DNA of 64,000 bases. It comes from Tubiluchus corallicola. Lineage: Eukaryota > Priapulida > Priapulimorpha > Priapulimorphida > Tubiluchidae. The notes below the pieces were generated by a model, which had not been told where the DNA came from, did no database searches, and saw only the letters and a program-made list of their open reading frames with translations. The stretch covers positions 186,001 through 250,000 of the forward strand of contig JAQGDQ010000020.1 in the NCBI GenBank assembly GCA_030141605.1. The letters run 5' to 3'. This document shows positions 1 through 12,673 of the stretch, piece by piece (the first letter of the stretch is position 1; each line of letters begins with the position of its first letter). A program made the position numbers and the translations under genes.

Positions 1-1357
1 CGTCGGCAAGTAGATTCTCAAGCAGGCGCAGGTACTACATTTCGTTTTTGGTGTATATTCATTCGCCGAATAAATACACTATTTACTGCAAATGGTAATT
101 TTTTATGATCTATAATATTCTTTTAATGTAAGAATTAATATTTTTAATATATTTTTATACATTTTGTGATTTTTTAAGCAAAATTCATCAAATCTATACA
201 TTACTGTACAATACGTACTATGCATACGTAAAATACTTTAGACGGAGTACCGCAAAAACCCGTGAAGCAGCGAAAGTATCGCAATAAATATTTTACATTA
301 ATACTTTTTGAAAACCCGTGGAACAGCGAGACTGCGATAAAGGAACCGCGAAGTAGTGAAGGAACACTGTATTTTTGTATAACTGAAAAATCATTTTCAG
401 TAGCTAAGATCCAGATTTGCTTTATCACTAAGAAAAATTTCACCCTACAGATTCAGGTTGTATAATAGAGTTTTCATTTTCATGCTGAACTTTGATCTCA
501 AGACACTCAAAAATAATTTAAGTGCAAATGCAAGTAAGGATATCTATAATTTTACGTTTACAACAAGTTCGTTTAGCAGCAGATTTTTTCTGTTGGAGAT
601 CAGCATTCTGGTCTTAAGGTAACAACGCCTAATCTTTCTCATAAAAGCTTGACACCATGCATATATCCTTGAGCAAAATAATTAAAACTCGTTTCTTGTA
701 GTCAGTTAAGTATAACAGAGATACATTTTCTGGAACAAGAGACAAATCGTTACAATGTTTCCTGTTTTCCCCTATATTTATAGTTATTCTCTAAGGTGGC
801 TAAGGCAGTGGCTGTCAGCCAGCGATTGTGAGACAAAAACCGGGGAGGCATGGCTTAGTAATGTAATTCTGCCAACTGTGATCTGTGATCAGTCAATATC
901 TAAAAGGCTTTAATTTCTGGCTTTAATTTTGCCACACCACACTAATATATTTTAGAGGTGTAAATGGGCATATACATTTGTGTATTTATTATGGTCTGTT
1001 TTTATTTTTTTGCTCCATTTGAGAAGGTAGAGAAGGTCAAAAGAGATGGTTCAAATAAATAAATAACAATTATCGAGCAATATTGTGCTTTATCACAGTT
1101 ATGCTCAGTTAAAGTTTCAGAAATATGTGCCTAAAAGACTGAGCATCCATCACACGAGAACACAACACAGCCATTATAACAATTCAATTTTGCAACTTAA
1201 AAACACATACAACTTTTAAGATGAAGTACAAAAAGCACGAAAACACTCAATAACAACTATAAATTGTAACATGAATTTTAAAAAATATTTTATGTTCTAT
1301 AAACGCCTTTTTTTTACTTCAGCAATGTCTTTTTAACATTAGAAGCATAAGCATTAC
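1..1357. other. Sequence beyond the last visible CNG exon; no coding exon recognised
   Basis: This stretch lies 3' of the last readable exon of the minus-strand CNG gene, so it should be part of its next intron. I looked on the minus strand for the expected continuation of the cyclic-nucleotide domain (the segment after FGEI that carries the phosphate-binding Arg) and did not find it. Positions about 230-390 are richer in G+C and contain a diverged direct repeat (AAAACCCGTGaAGCAGCGA near 254 and AAAACCCGTGgAACAGCGA near 309), which looks like decayed repetitive DNA. Nothing else is supported. Confidence 0.5.
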
Positions 1358-4300
1358 CTGATTTCTCCAAAGACACTTCCAGAATGCAAAGTAGCCAGAA
1401 CAATGTCATTTTTCTCTCCTCCCATAACTTGAACCTGGCCATTGTTTACAATGTACATTTCGTGCCCTACATCTCCCTAAAGACACAAGTGAAACCTTTG
1501 CATGTTTTTGCTAAATAAAATACTATTTACGGACCATGTAATAATTTCAGAATTATTTCATCAAAACAGCCAAAAAAGGAACTAGCAGGATTGTATTTTT
1601 GTCAGTGTCAAGATGTGCATGAATAAAAATGTTTGTTTCTAACAAGTCAGCTCAAGAAAGGTTTGCTTAATATTTATATAATGATATTGTTCAGTGTTAA
1701 ATTCTACAAAATAATGCTGATTTAGATTTATATAAAAAATAAACAGTACCTTTCTGCAGACCAAATCACCAGGCAGATATAACACGGGGCGCAATCGTAA
1801 CACTAGCACTCGAAGCAGCCCTTTTTCACAGTCCTGGAAATTTAATAAGAAACTACAGAAAATGAGAATGCAGTAACAAACATTATATTGTTAAGTGAAT
1901 AAATGTAAGTTTATAAATTAATCATAAAATAGTATTATTGTAAAACAACACCCATCATTGTTTGTAAATGCTCCAAAATTTTTTTAGTGATTTCCAGATA
2001 GCAATTGATGGTACAATTTTTTTAAAAAAATTATGGTTTATATCTTATACTTAATTTGCAAAAATTTTTAATGCGAATTTAATTTTAAATACAGATCTGT
2101 CAACTGAAAATATTTAGTGATTAAATCAAAACGTTCTGTTTTAAATAAATTATTGAAGTAAACAAGTGAAGTATTGCAAACATTAGAATAATTTGTTTAC
2201 AAATGCTCACAATTAAATTTTATGTAAAGTAACATATGACTTGAAAAAGATAACAAACACATAAAAAATTGCACGACTGAAAAGTTGTAAAAATATAAAT
2301 ACAGCAGTGATAATCATCGTGCTGTTAAATAATCATAAAGAACAAACACCTAAAATTACCTGAAACAGTTGAACTTTGCTCAGTGTTTGAAAATGAACAT
2401 TTATAGCCATATCTGTTCTCATCTTCAATGGCAGAATTTGAAGGGCTGCATTCTCGTCTAGAAAAGAAGGCAATCACTAGACTGCGTAAAAGGCAGAACC
2501 ATAACAGAATCACTACCACAGGCACAAACCAGAAATATTCAAGCGGAGAGAATATAATTTTAATGTTCAAAATGTACATTGGTGATAATTTCTCAATGTT
2601 ATAGTCATTTTAATCTCTCTTCTATCTCTGCATTTATGTAGATATGGGACTTGTTCAATTTGTTACTTGAACTGATACTGTAAATGTTACATGCATATAT
2701 CTTGCAAAAACGAAAATTTTTCTTACAATTATTATTAGACATACAGCAATTAAATATAAAATAAATGCAGCACAATGTAGCAGAAAAAAACCGGCAAAAC
2801 ACCAGAAAATATCAGATGTAAAAACCAGAGATTCAGAGTTACAAACTTTTTAAGTTTTGTTAGAGAAAAGTTTCTTTCAGAAATGCGAAAAATTATGTTA
2901 AAAAATAAAAACACACTCAATGTTTTCTGCTGTTCCCAGTTATAGTTAAACCACAGTCTGACTCGATCCTGAAGGTCTGAAGGAACTTTCAGATTCTGCA
3001 TATAGTTTATGGTTATATCCATAGTCTTTCGATATTCAGTCTTTGTCATTCTTGCAGCTTGGAAAATATCCCTAACCTAAAAGTGCAAAATGCGCTTACA
3101 CAAATACTGAAAAGCAAAATACGAAACCAAAATATTAACAGCTATAGCTATTCACTATTCTTGGAAATGTGAATGTTCGTTGTTTAGGGTATGTAATGAA
3201 CAACAGTTATAGTATAACAGTAAAATAACGAATTAATTTAAATCTCCAATGAAAGCAGGCAGAACTGCAAAACATTTCAATATTTATTTAACATGATGCT
3301 TCAAAAGAATTATATCAAAATAAAAATAACCTTTGCATATACAATTGAATACATACAGAAATGTTCAAGTATGCATTCAATTGTACAGGTAAGGAGTATT
3401 TTAATTATAGTTTAATTTTGTTGCAGTCCCAAAATTATGCTAGAAGCTTATTCCAAGATTTCATGTTAAATAAATGATTGGAGATTTGTTTCAGCGCAAC
3501 ATTGAAATAGTTCACTGACAGTGAATAATTTGCAAGCCAAAATGTATGTAGAAATGTACCTGACCAATAAGTAAAGCAAAGACGAAAACTCCTAGTAACC
3601 AAGACACTGTCATGTACAAGAACTCATTTAACTGTTCTGGTTTTGGATTATTTCCTATAGATGTTGCTGTTTTAGTTGCAAAGTAGAAGCATCGTATATA
3701 CCTGTAATCCAGTAACATAAGTTACAAGGCAAAGAAAAAACAGAATACTGAGCTACATAATAAGAATCAACATTCCACAAACATATAGGTAGCAGCACAT
3801 TTGTAGTATTATTATTATAAAAGCAGACTGAACAATCATTGCTCAGCATATAGACATTTTTCTGTATTGTCATAAGACGACTTGCATTACCAATTTAAAA
3901 CTTTTCATAATTTAATTAATTTAATTATTGAAGGCAAAAAATTTGTATTTTATATGCTGATCTCAAAACCTAGTTAATTATGCTAATATCATTAAATAAT
4001 CAGCGGTGGCCATTTGACATTATTTTCCAGCTTTTTACTGTGCTTCTTTTTAAGAAGTTGGCAAGATGGTAAACTTACGCGTTGCCTTCATTTTTGTGTA
4101 TCCAGTCAGATACAATTCCCTGGTTTCTTTCATATTCAGAGAAAGCATAGAATGCACAGGTTTGTATATGAATCATAAATAGCATGTAAGTGAAGGTTTT
4201 GAAAACTCGTATGGCATGTGGAGCTTTTGCCACTGCATCAAATCTTGTGTAGAATTCCCAAAATGTCTGTATCTAAGGTTATACAATAAAATAAAATAGT

Positions 4301-7300
4301 AAAATTTACTTAGATAGCACAATGGAAAACAGTAAAATTTCTTTAGGTGATATACCGGAAGAAACAGCAGAAAAGTGCAAAAAGAGCATGTAGTTTATAA
4401 AGTGAAAATCTACAATGTTTCTAGCGTGAAATAACACTGGCAAATTTTTCAAGATAATGAGGAAATGAAGCTTGAGCATTACATAGTATGAACGGGAAAA
4501 CAACTAATATTAGGTGGCATATAAAAATGTGCTGAAGTTTTGATCATGATATTACAAGAAAATAATGCAATCGCATGCAAATTACATCATTGATGTTACA
4601 GATGCTTATGTATAAATGCCAAAAATCTTAGGTCATCACCTTACATTTTTCGAAAAATACAGACAAGTCAGAAAATAAATGCCAGAAAGATCTTTGTAGT
4701 GCTCCATGTGTCCGCCATTTAGAATGCAAACTGGTGGAAGCATTTCTTCCAACAACATTCAATAATTTTTGTCTTTGTTCCGTGCATCAAACTGCTCTGT
4801 ACAACCCACATACACTTTCTCTTATGAGTGCTTTATTTTTGTGAAGACCATGCTGCAAACTGGTTGATTTCTTTTTCGTTTTGTTGCATCTGTCACATTT
4901 TATACATCAACGTTGTTTTTCAATTGTTGATTAACTGACATTGTTCAGAAATTTAAATTGTTAACAAACAAGTTTTTGGTCATAAATAAAAGACTACCAA
5001 AGCTATAAACTTGTAATTTTTACAGCCAAAACTAAATGTATTTTCTAAACCTGTACATTTTTTCTGTGCTACCTGAAACATAACTGTATTAAAAGTATCC
5101 TGGAGACCGTAATCTTACATTCTGTCAAAACTGCTATACCAGTAGAATGATAGTAACTATGAAAAGGGAAATATAACAAACAATAAATGATATGAAAAAA
5201 AATATCCGTGTGTTATCACATTTTACACTTCTTCTACATAAATTTTTCACTAATGCAAATGTACAGTTGTGAAAATGTACACTAAAATAACCAAATTACT
5301 GTATTTTAAACTAAAATAACCTTAAGTAATCTTGGTAGTCGAAGCATAGGTTTCACTCCCACAGCCAAATACAGGATATCCAAAGGTAGCAGACTCGCAA
5401 CATCACACTAAAATATGTACAAAATATTGAAATTGGGTAACTTGAACTTATTCAAGAGTATTCAACAAACAATGTACAGTCAATGTGAGTAAACATGGCT
5501 ATAGCAATAACAACATAGTAACAAAACTACATAAAAATACAGCTTAATTGATGATGAATCCTAGTGCTCATAAAGTCTGCTAAAATTATGCACTAAAGAC
5601 ATTTCGCTAATGTGTAATTATTTAAAACTTAAAAGGGTATAAATATGGCCTCAAAATTGCCAATCGATATATAATTACACTTGCCGAAACATCTATCTCT
5701 AACAAAATCATACCTTGAAATTTGTTGTCTTCACATAGTTTTTTTCCATTGCCTTTCGATCATCCTAAATAAATAATTATTTTGTGAAAGTGGTGACATG
5801 ATTGAAAAATATAGTGTTCCATTTCTGTTATTGATGCAGCTACAGTTCTCATTCATACTAACACATCTAATCTTGCAAACAATTCAAAATTTAAAATGTA
5901 ACAAATCTGCTAATGCGCCTCACTTGTTAAAACAACACTTGTTCAGATTCTATTAAGCCAGAGAAACGGTTTATTTGTTAGTATTGCTAAAGTCCATTGT
6001 GGTTGCTAGTAAGCATGAATGAAAAGATTATGTGATCAATATAGGTATTTAAGAAAAGTGTTATATGTTGTATGAACTATAGCTAATAAACTGTACTTAC
6101 CACAAATATGCCTTCATCAAGGAATATGATATGAGATTTGACGATAACAATATCAAGTAGATACAGCAAATCACAAATATAATCTGCGATTAGCCAATAT
6201 GCCCGGTTGCTCTCAGTCTCGTATGGGAACGAAGCCCGTAAAAACATACTCCAACAGTTATATGTGTATGCACAAGTCAGCAGAAACAACCACATTAGAT
6301 ACCATGTACCTGAAACAAGCAGTGTCGTAACACATTACCTGAGTATATACACATCGGGCCACCCAAAAAGCTTTATGTAATTCCAAGTTTAGTAATTTCA
6401 ACAATCAAAATCTTGTATTATTAAGATTTGGCCACACATTAGAAATTGGATGTTACCTGTTAACAGTACAAATTTTAGAAATCCAGATGATAATAACAGC
6501 TAAAGAACCTAAAACACTCTGAAAAAATACAATATGATTGCACACTTGATACACCAGTGTAGGACAGCGTGGAAAGCTTAGCATTACTTTTAACGAGGAG
6601 GTGGTTTTCTATTTTCACAGAGCCAGAGGCACAAAATCAAAAGAAAATTAATTTTCACAAAAAAGTGAATGGATACTTCAATATCCCGAGTACAGTCTGA
6701 TAATGTTTCACGGAGTATTTCATGTGATGTGATATTTGAGGTATTTGATTAACAAACATAAATTCATACTATTATTCAAGTCTTTACCTTGAGGATCTAT
6801 GGCAAGTTTCTTAGGAACTTTGCACCGTAAAAATCCAGGGAGTTTTAACTTTCGCCCTAATATGTCCACATACAGTGGCTCCTCCTGTCTGTGTAGGGTA
6901 TCTTCTATGAAAGAGTCAAAACGTTGAGGCTGCTTCTTTGTTTCAACTTCAGCTGCAATGAAAATCCTATTTTACAATGTTGTACTGCAGTCAAAAGAAT
7001 ATTGTATGGCTGATTACATTGATTTTAGCAGCTTAAAAATTTTGAGTAACATACGTGTTGACCTCCCGCTGTCTGATTCAGTGGGAGTTGGTGGTTGTGC
7101 TACTCTCTCTTTGATTCTCCATGCTCGCTCAGAAAATGCGTTAACGAGATTGCGAATGCGTTCATGAACTACATCGCTTTTCTCCTCTCCAATGCTACAA
7201 ACCAATTTAATTAAAACATATAATTCTATAAAACATTCAAAATATATACAATTAGGGCTCTAATAAATAATATACCTAATTTTAATCAAATTGTTAAGAT

Positions 7301-10300
7301 GGGTATGTAATGAAGTTAATGAACAATTAAAATTTTCTTGATCAGGATATGTAATTATACAAGAATTACTACAAAACTACGGATTGATAGTTTGATACTC
7401 TATTGTTTGAAACAAAGTGAATACATTTGTTCTGGAAATCAATACAGCTTATATGGCATCATCATCATCATCGTCATCATCATCATCATCATCATCATTA
7501 TCATCACCACCACCACCACTAAAACCATCACCACTACCACCATCACCACCTCCACCACTACCACCACCACCACCACCACAACCACCATCAGCAGAAGCAG
7601 TCATAATGCATTTTTGCATGGAAAGTTAAGCTTCAAACGTTCTTAGCAAGCAATTCGAAAAAAATATATATTTGAGCAAATATCCAGTAACAATAAAATA
7701 AGCATGTTAGACAGCAGTATTAACTAATATCTAAACATTTCAAACATGGATGATAATGTAAAAGTTCTGTTTCAGAAGGCAAAAAACAGACGACTAAAAC
7801 AATTAATCGTAATTAAGTAAATCATAAGAAAGCTAAAAACAGCTATCTTTCATGCTTATGTCATTTATTAAGATATACGGAATGTCAGGAAATGATAGCC
7901 CTGCTACATTAAAGCGGAAGCGCAAGTACAAAAAAAACACATTTTTTCATATTCTATTCATAATAATAATAATCATCATTCAATCCATTTTTAAAAATTC
8001 ATTCCACTTTTTATTATCAAAAATTAAAAATCAACCAAGTTATTGAAGAAGTGAATCTTGACACTACTCTCATTGAAAAACTAAAATGAATTGTACTCTT
8101 GCCTATTTATGGCCTTCAGAGATGCGAAGGGCAGCAGTACTATATATACTAAAAATATTAAAATAAGTTAATTTAATGCTCTTTGTCATGGTAATGTCAA
8201 TTGTTATCCTCTCCTTGGGGGCTAATTATTCCCTGACACCCTTACATTATTATGCAGAAAACTTACACTGATGATAAGGATTTTAAAGAACGGGTACTGC
8301 CTGCAGACCGACTTCGAGCTAGCCTAGAGATAGATTTCCACGACTGCTTGTGGGTATGATCCGCTGAAAGTGAATCGATGCTGACAGTGGCACGAAGAGA
8401 TTTGCGCTTCCATACAGAAATTGCAGACTTTCCAGAAGATGTCACAGATGCCTGACTACCACGTCTCAAAACTGAAAACAAATGAAAAATAGATGACATT
8501 TTTCGTCACTGTACACTGCTTTACAAAGTGCTTAGTAAGTGTTTTATAATATAAATGCCATACCTATGACTGAGGTTTTTTAGCAGTAGCTTATTTATTT
8601 TGGTATGTTTTAAGTATAAAAGCGGATATTGTTTTATAAATTCACATTCCAGACTTGGAAAATTTATAGGTACGTATTTGATAGAATATGTTTGACACTG
8701 TAAAGATCTGTAATATAACAAAAGTTACACATCTAGGAAATGATCTGAAATAACTGGAAAGGCAGCTCTCTAGTTTTTCAACTTTTTCTGGAAGCTTTCA
8801 TATTTTTTCACTTCTTTCAAAGGTAAGTTTGCTGCCAAGCCGCTCAATAATATTTTTACAGACCACAAATTAACAAGCTAAAAAAGTCAGCTGTTTGTAA
8901 GGTACATTAAAATCCCTGTTTTAAATTTATTTGTTTAAAATTACTAATATTTTGAGTTATTATGCTTCAAAAATGTGATTCAGCTTGACAACTGCTTTGT
9001 GTAACAAACAAACAGCAATAAAGAATGGATATATAGAAGAACAAATAAATAAGTTGTTGGACAAACAAAACAGCCTCCAAAATAAAAATTTTTTGCACTG
9101 AATAATTTTTCTGTTTCTTCTACAGTCTTGAGTATAATCCACTTGAAATAACAAATATTATCTACACTTAAGTGTTCTGATAAGTTAACTTAGGCAATGC
9201 CAACGCAAACAGGTATTGATTAATGAAACCACATTAGGGCTGGATTTCAAGTATTGCCCAGGCAACAGGTTCTGGAGCACGATCAATACCAGTTGCCATG
9301 GTAATCCATCAGAAAGAAGCACAATGTTGAATGAAGCCACAAGCCACAGGACATGCAATACAATTATCTGTATACATTATTATCATTTGTCCATTATGCT
9401 ACAATATGACTATTATTGTGGCCAAAAATTGTCTTAAAAACCCAATCTAAAGTTGATTTGGAAACTGTGATTTAAAGATATAAAAAGTTTTTATGAAATT
9501 TTGTATCTTTAAAGAATAAAATCCTTTGTACTGTATATAATTCAAAACATGTTTGTTTAGAATAGTAATTTTATCGTAGTACTGAATAACACTAGTAGTA
9601 CTAGTCTTTATAAACATCATTTATTTAAAAAGTAAATTCTACTAAAAAAATTTTTAGGCAATGAATCTCAGAGCAGCATAGCCTTAGGAATACGTATTAT
9701 TGAAGAATTTGAATTTTGTCTCTGAAGAACCACATACGCTTGTATTTCTATCCACCACTTTATACAAATAATAGGTTATAGTCAAATGGAGTCAAATTCT
9801 AGCTTGTTAGACCAATGTGGAATCAATACTAAAATTATGTCTAAAGATAATCTTGAAAAAGATTTTGTTTTACCAGTTACGTTTTCACCAGAAATTCATG
9901 TGTCTTCATTTTCAAATTTAATGCTCGTGTTGAACTGCATACATACGAGAGACTTGAGAACCAGGTACAGCTAATGTGTCGTGAGCTCCACTGATGCCAC
10001 CAGATATATTACTCCCTCTCCGGACAGTGCTGACAGAACCATTGCTATTGCTGTGCCCATCAGCTTCCTCTTTTACTGTTACCGTCCGTCCCGTCTCCAC
10101 ATTTTCAAAGGAAAAAATGGGATTATCTATTCCTCTAAAAATGATGAGAATAATGGACATAAATAAATACAGGAATGCTACATACTAGCATGAAATTAGA
10201 AAATATTAGAAAATTGCGATGAATGAGCACTGCATATATATTAGTTAAGTTTATTAAATAAATTGCAAAACTTTCTGTTACAATACCAGTGTTATAGAGT

Positions 10301-10602
10301 TATTGACTTTACTGCCTTGAAAATCTTAAGTGGCAATACTTACATACTAATAACATACTAAAATAAATTCATGATGACTAAATTTACGCAACTGGCTAAA
10401 AAAGTTTGAAAAATAATACCTTATGAAATTCAAAAATGATTTTGTTCTAGAAGTAAAGTAATGATTTGCCCAACCACAAACAAACTGACCTATTTGAAGG
10501 ACTTTCCTTTGTTCCTGGAAAACCATGCACTTGAATAGCTGGAGCATTGCCAATGTCAGCTTCATTCTTAATCAACTCTGCAGTATCTTCTACTTTTGCC
10601 AT
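1358..10602 (-). CDS. Cyclic-nucleotide-gated cation channel, beta-type subunit (3' end missing)
   Basis: Plasma-membrane cation channel subunit opened by cGMP/cAMP. Fourteen minus-strand exons join in frame, all GT-AG: 10602-10490, 10134-9947, 8471-8267, 7194-7055, 6952-6788, 6309-6101, 5764-5714, 5407-5321, 4272-4079, 3701-3560, 3076-2917, 2457-2360, 1833-1750, 1476-1358. They give about 651 residues from ATG 10602: a Ser/Arg-rich cytosolic N-terminus (1-215), the beta-type pre-S1 segment, S1-S6 (about 270-500) with S4 around RLPRLLK, the pore helix [14 protein letters not shown], a C-linker (VRDIFQAAR onward) and the start of the cNMP-binding domain ([21 protein letters not shown]). The pore has SIGNN where alpha subunits have TIGE, and [11 protein letters not shown] matches CNGB/CNGL/TAX-2 proteins. 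The end of the binding domain and the stop codon lie outside the window. Family is certain, beta class very likely, exact orthologue open. Confidence 0.92.
7440..7592. repeat. (ATC)n/(ACC)n trinucleotide microsatellite
   Basis: A run of CATCAT units shifts into CACCAC and CCACCA units. It lies in the CNG-gene intron between exons 8471-8267 and 7194-7055. Apparent Ser-, Pro- or Thr-rich open frames here are only translations of the repeat. Confidence 0.95.
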
Positions 10603-12673
10603 TCAGTGCAAAAATTTCTTTTCAGTTCCAGCTAAAATATACGGAAGGATCATCGGGGTTATATGAATTTCACATTAAAGTAACTGAAAAGTATGTTTTA
10701 AAACACAATATTTTAAATTATTTAATTGGTGCACAGAATTTAATTTCCCAAGCCACTTAAAATTTTGATAAACTTATAAATTGGCATGAAAAAGTAAGAC
10801 AAACCTAAAGAAACTACTTAAATACTTACTGTCAAGCCATATCTATCAAGAAACCTGCCATGCTTTTCACAGCTCCGTTTCACCCGAAGCAATAATCTAA
10901 TTGCAGGTGCGTCAATAACAGCAGCTCACAAGCTGTAACCATCACATGTGATCAGACAGCTACATGCTCAGGTGAGTTTAACCATCACCATGTAGCTTGG
11001 CCAAAGCCATGCATAGTTCACATGGCCTCTAGGAAGCCACCTGGAAACCCGATTCCTTTACTTGTCAACAGAAAAGTATAAGCAAAGACGTGTAGCTTTG
11101 GTAATGATACATTGCAATGATGCATCACCTCATTTTGTTTTACTTTAGCACAACTCACCTCACTTCATTTCATCTTACCACAGTTCACCTCACCTCATTT
11201 CAGATGACCTCATTTTTCTAATCTAACTCAACCCAATATGATCTACATACACAACCACAGACATCTGGCATAGTAAAGTGGAATCTAACCTAGTCTAGCC
11301 TAATCTACCAATTTTAGTCCAGTCTAGTTTGTCTAGTTTAATCTAACAAAATCTAGTATTATCTGGTCTAGTCTATTCTAGAATCCATCCTAATTAAAGG
11401 TAATTTACTCTGATACAATATAATATAAGTGAAGCTATGATAACATAATCTAATCTAATCTATTCGATATATAAACTAAACTAAACTTAAGAGCACAATC
11501 ATATACATAAAGTAACAGTGGCACATTTTATATTAATTTATACTGAAAACTAATTATTAACATTGATTTTCAAATACAAAATACAACAGTGAAATCACTC
11601 CTGTGATCCACAACACAAGATTGATTCAGCATTAACTGTCAAATGCAATAGGAAGGGCTATGATAACGCTAACTGTAAAAATTGATAATTGACGACTTAA
11701 TCGGAAGTGCAAAGGTACAATTATGTTAATTAGGACAACCCAGCACTACAATGCATAATGTTGTCGCGAACTTTAATGCCAGAACAAAGCAAAAGAAATG
11801 AATCTTGTTTTTCTGTTAATTACATGCAGAATGTGTACATTGTTGCACAATCTTAAAAAACCTTGGCTATGAGTCCTGTTCTTTTCCGTTCATTGTTAAA
11901 GCAATGCAAACTCCAGTGAGAAGATACAAGTCCGATATTTTCAACAGCATACTGTAAATTTTGTTATCATCTTACAATTACGTTTTCTTCAGAGCAGCCA
12001 GGATATTATAAAAACAATACAAATTAATTACCTTGTTTGCAGTTGATGGTTTGACAGAAATATTGCAAAAATAAGCCAATTTTTTTTAGATTAGAAGACA
12101 TATCAGAGATCACTCAGGTCAACTAAGACTAAACTCTGAATTTAATTCAGATAGGCTGCTTACAATAAAGAAAACACACATTTAGTCACGAATTACATAT
12201 TTTTCTTACATCAAATGCCAATGAACTACTTAAGCACAGATTTGCATTTTGAATATTTCTTAGTATATGCAGATGCTTGATAGCAGTACACATGAGTATC
12301 TAGTCTCGATCATTAAAAATAATATCAGGTCCCCTAAAATGAAATGAGACATTGAAGTATTTAACACCATAATCAAAGCTAGGAAGTAAAGCAGAAAATT
12401 ACCAAAAGCATTATCTTCAGAAAATACAACTATTAATAAATAATGTACGTATAATGTACGTAGTGCATGTATAATAAATACATATTTACACAGTTTTAAA
12501 AGTGAATTAACATGCTAAGTTCTTTTTAGAAAAAAAGTAGGTTACACAGAAAAAAAACTTATGTTCAAAACTATACATCAATTTAATAGCCAGTCTATAA
12601 AAATTCGCAATGGAATTTACTAAGAATGAAATTTATATGAATTCCTAAATAAGCCCCTAACTTGTTCACCACT
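10603..12673. other. Spacer between CNG 5' end and MOB4 3' end, with degenerate low-complexity tracts
   Basis: It holds the 5' untranslated/promoter side of the CNG gene (minus strand, near 10603-10870) and the 3' untranslated side of MOB4. Positions 11125-11220 are a degenerate CTCA/TTCA-rich tract (repeated CACCTCACTTCATTTCA-like units), and 11270-11470 is a degenerate TCTAG/TCTAA tract. No conserved exon was recognised on either strand. Confidence 0.55.

Noticed and set aside
793-870. A-box-like GGTGGCTAAGGCAGTGGCTG suggesting a tRNA or SINE
   Set aside because: There is no B box at the right distance and no convincing tRNA fold.
7338-7646. Ile/Thr-, Ser- and Pro-rich frames on the plus strand
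   Set aside because: They are translations of the ATC/ACC microsatellite in a CNG intron.
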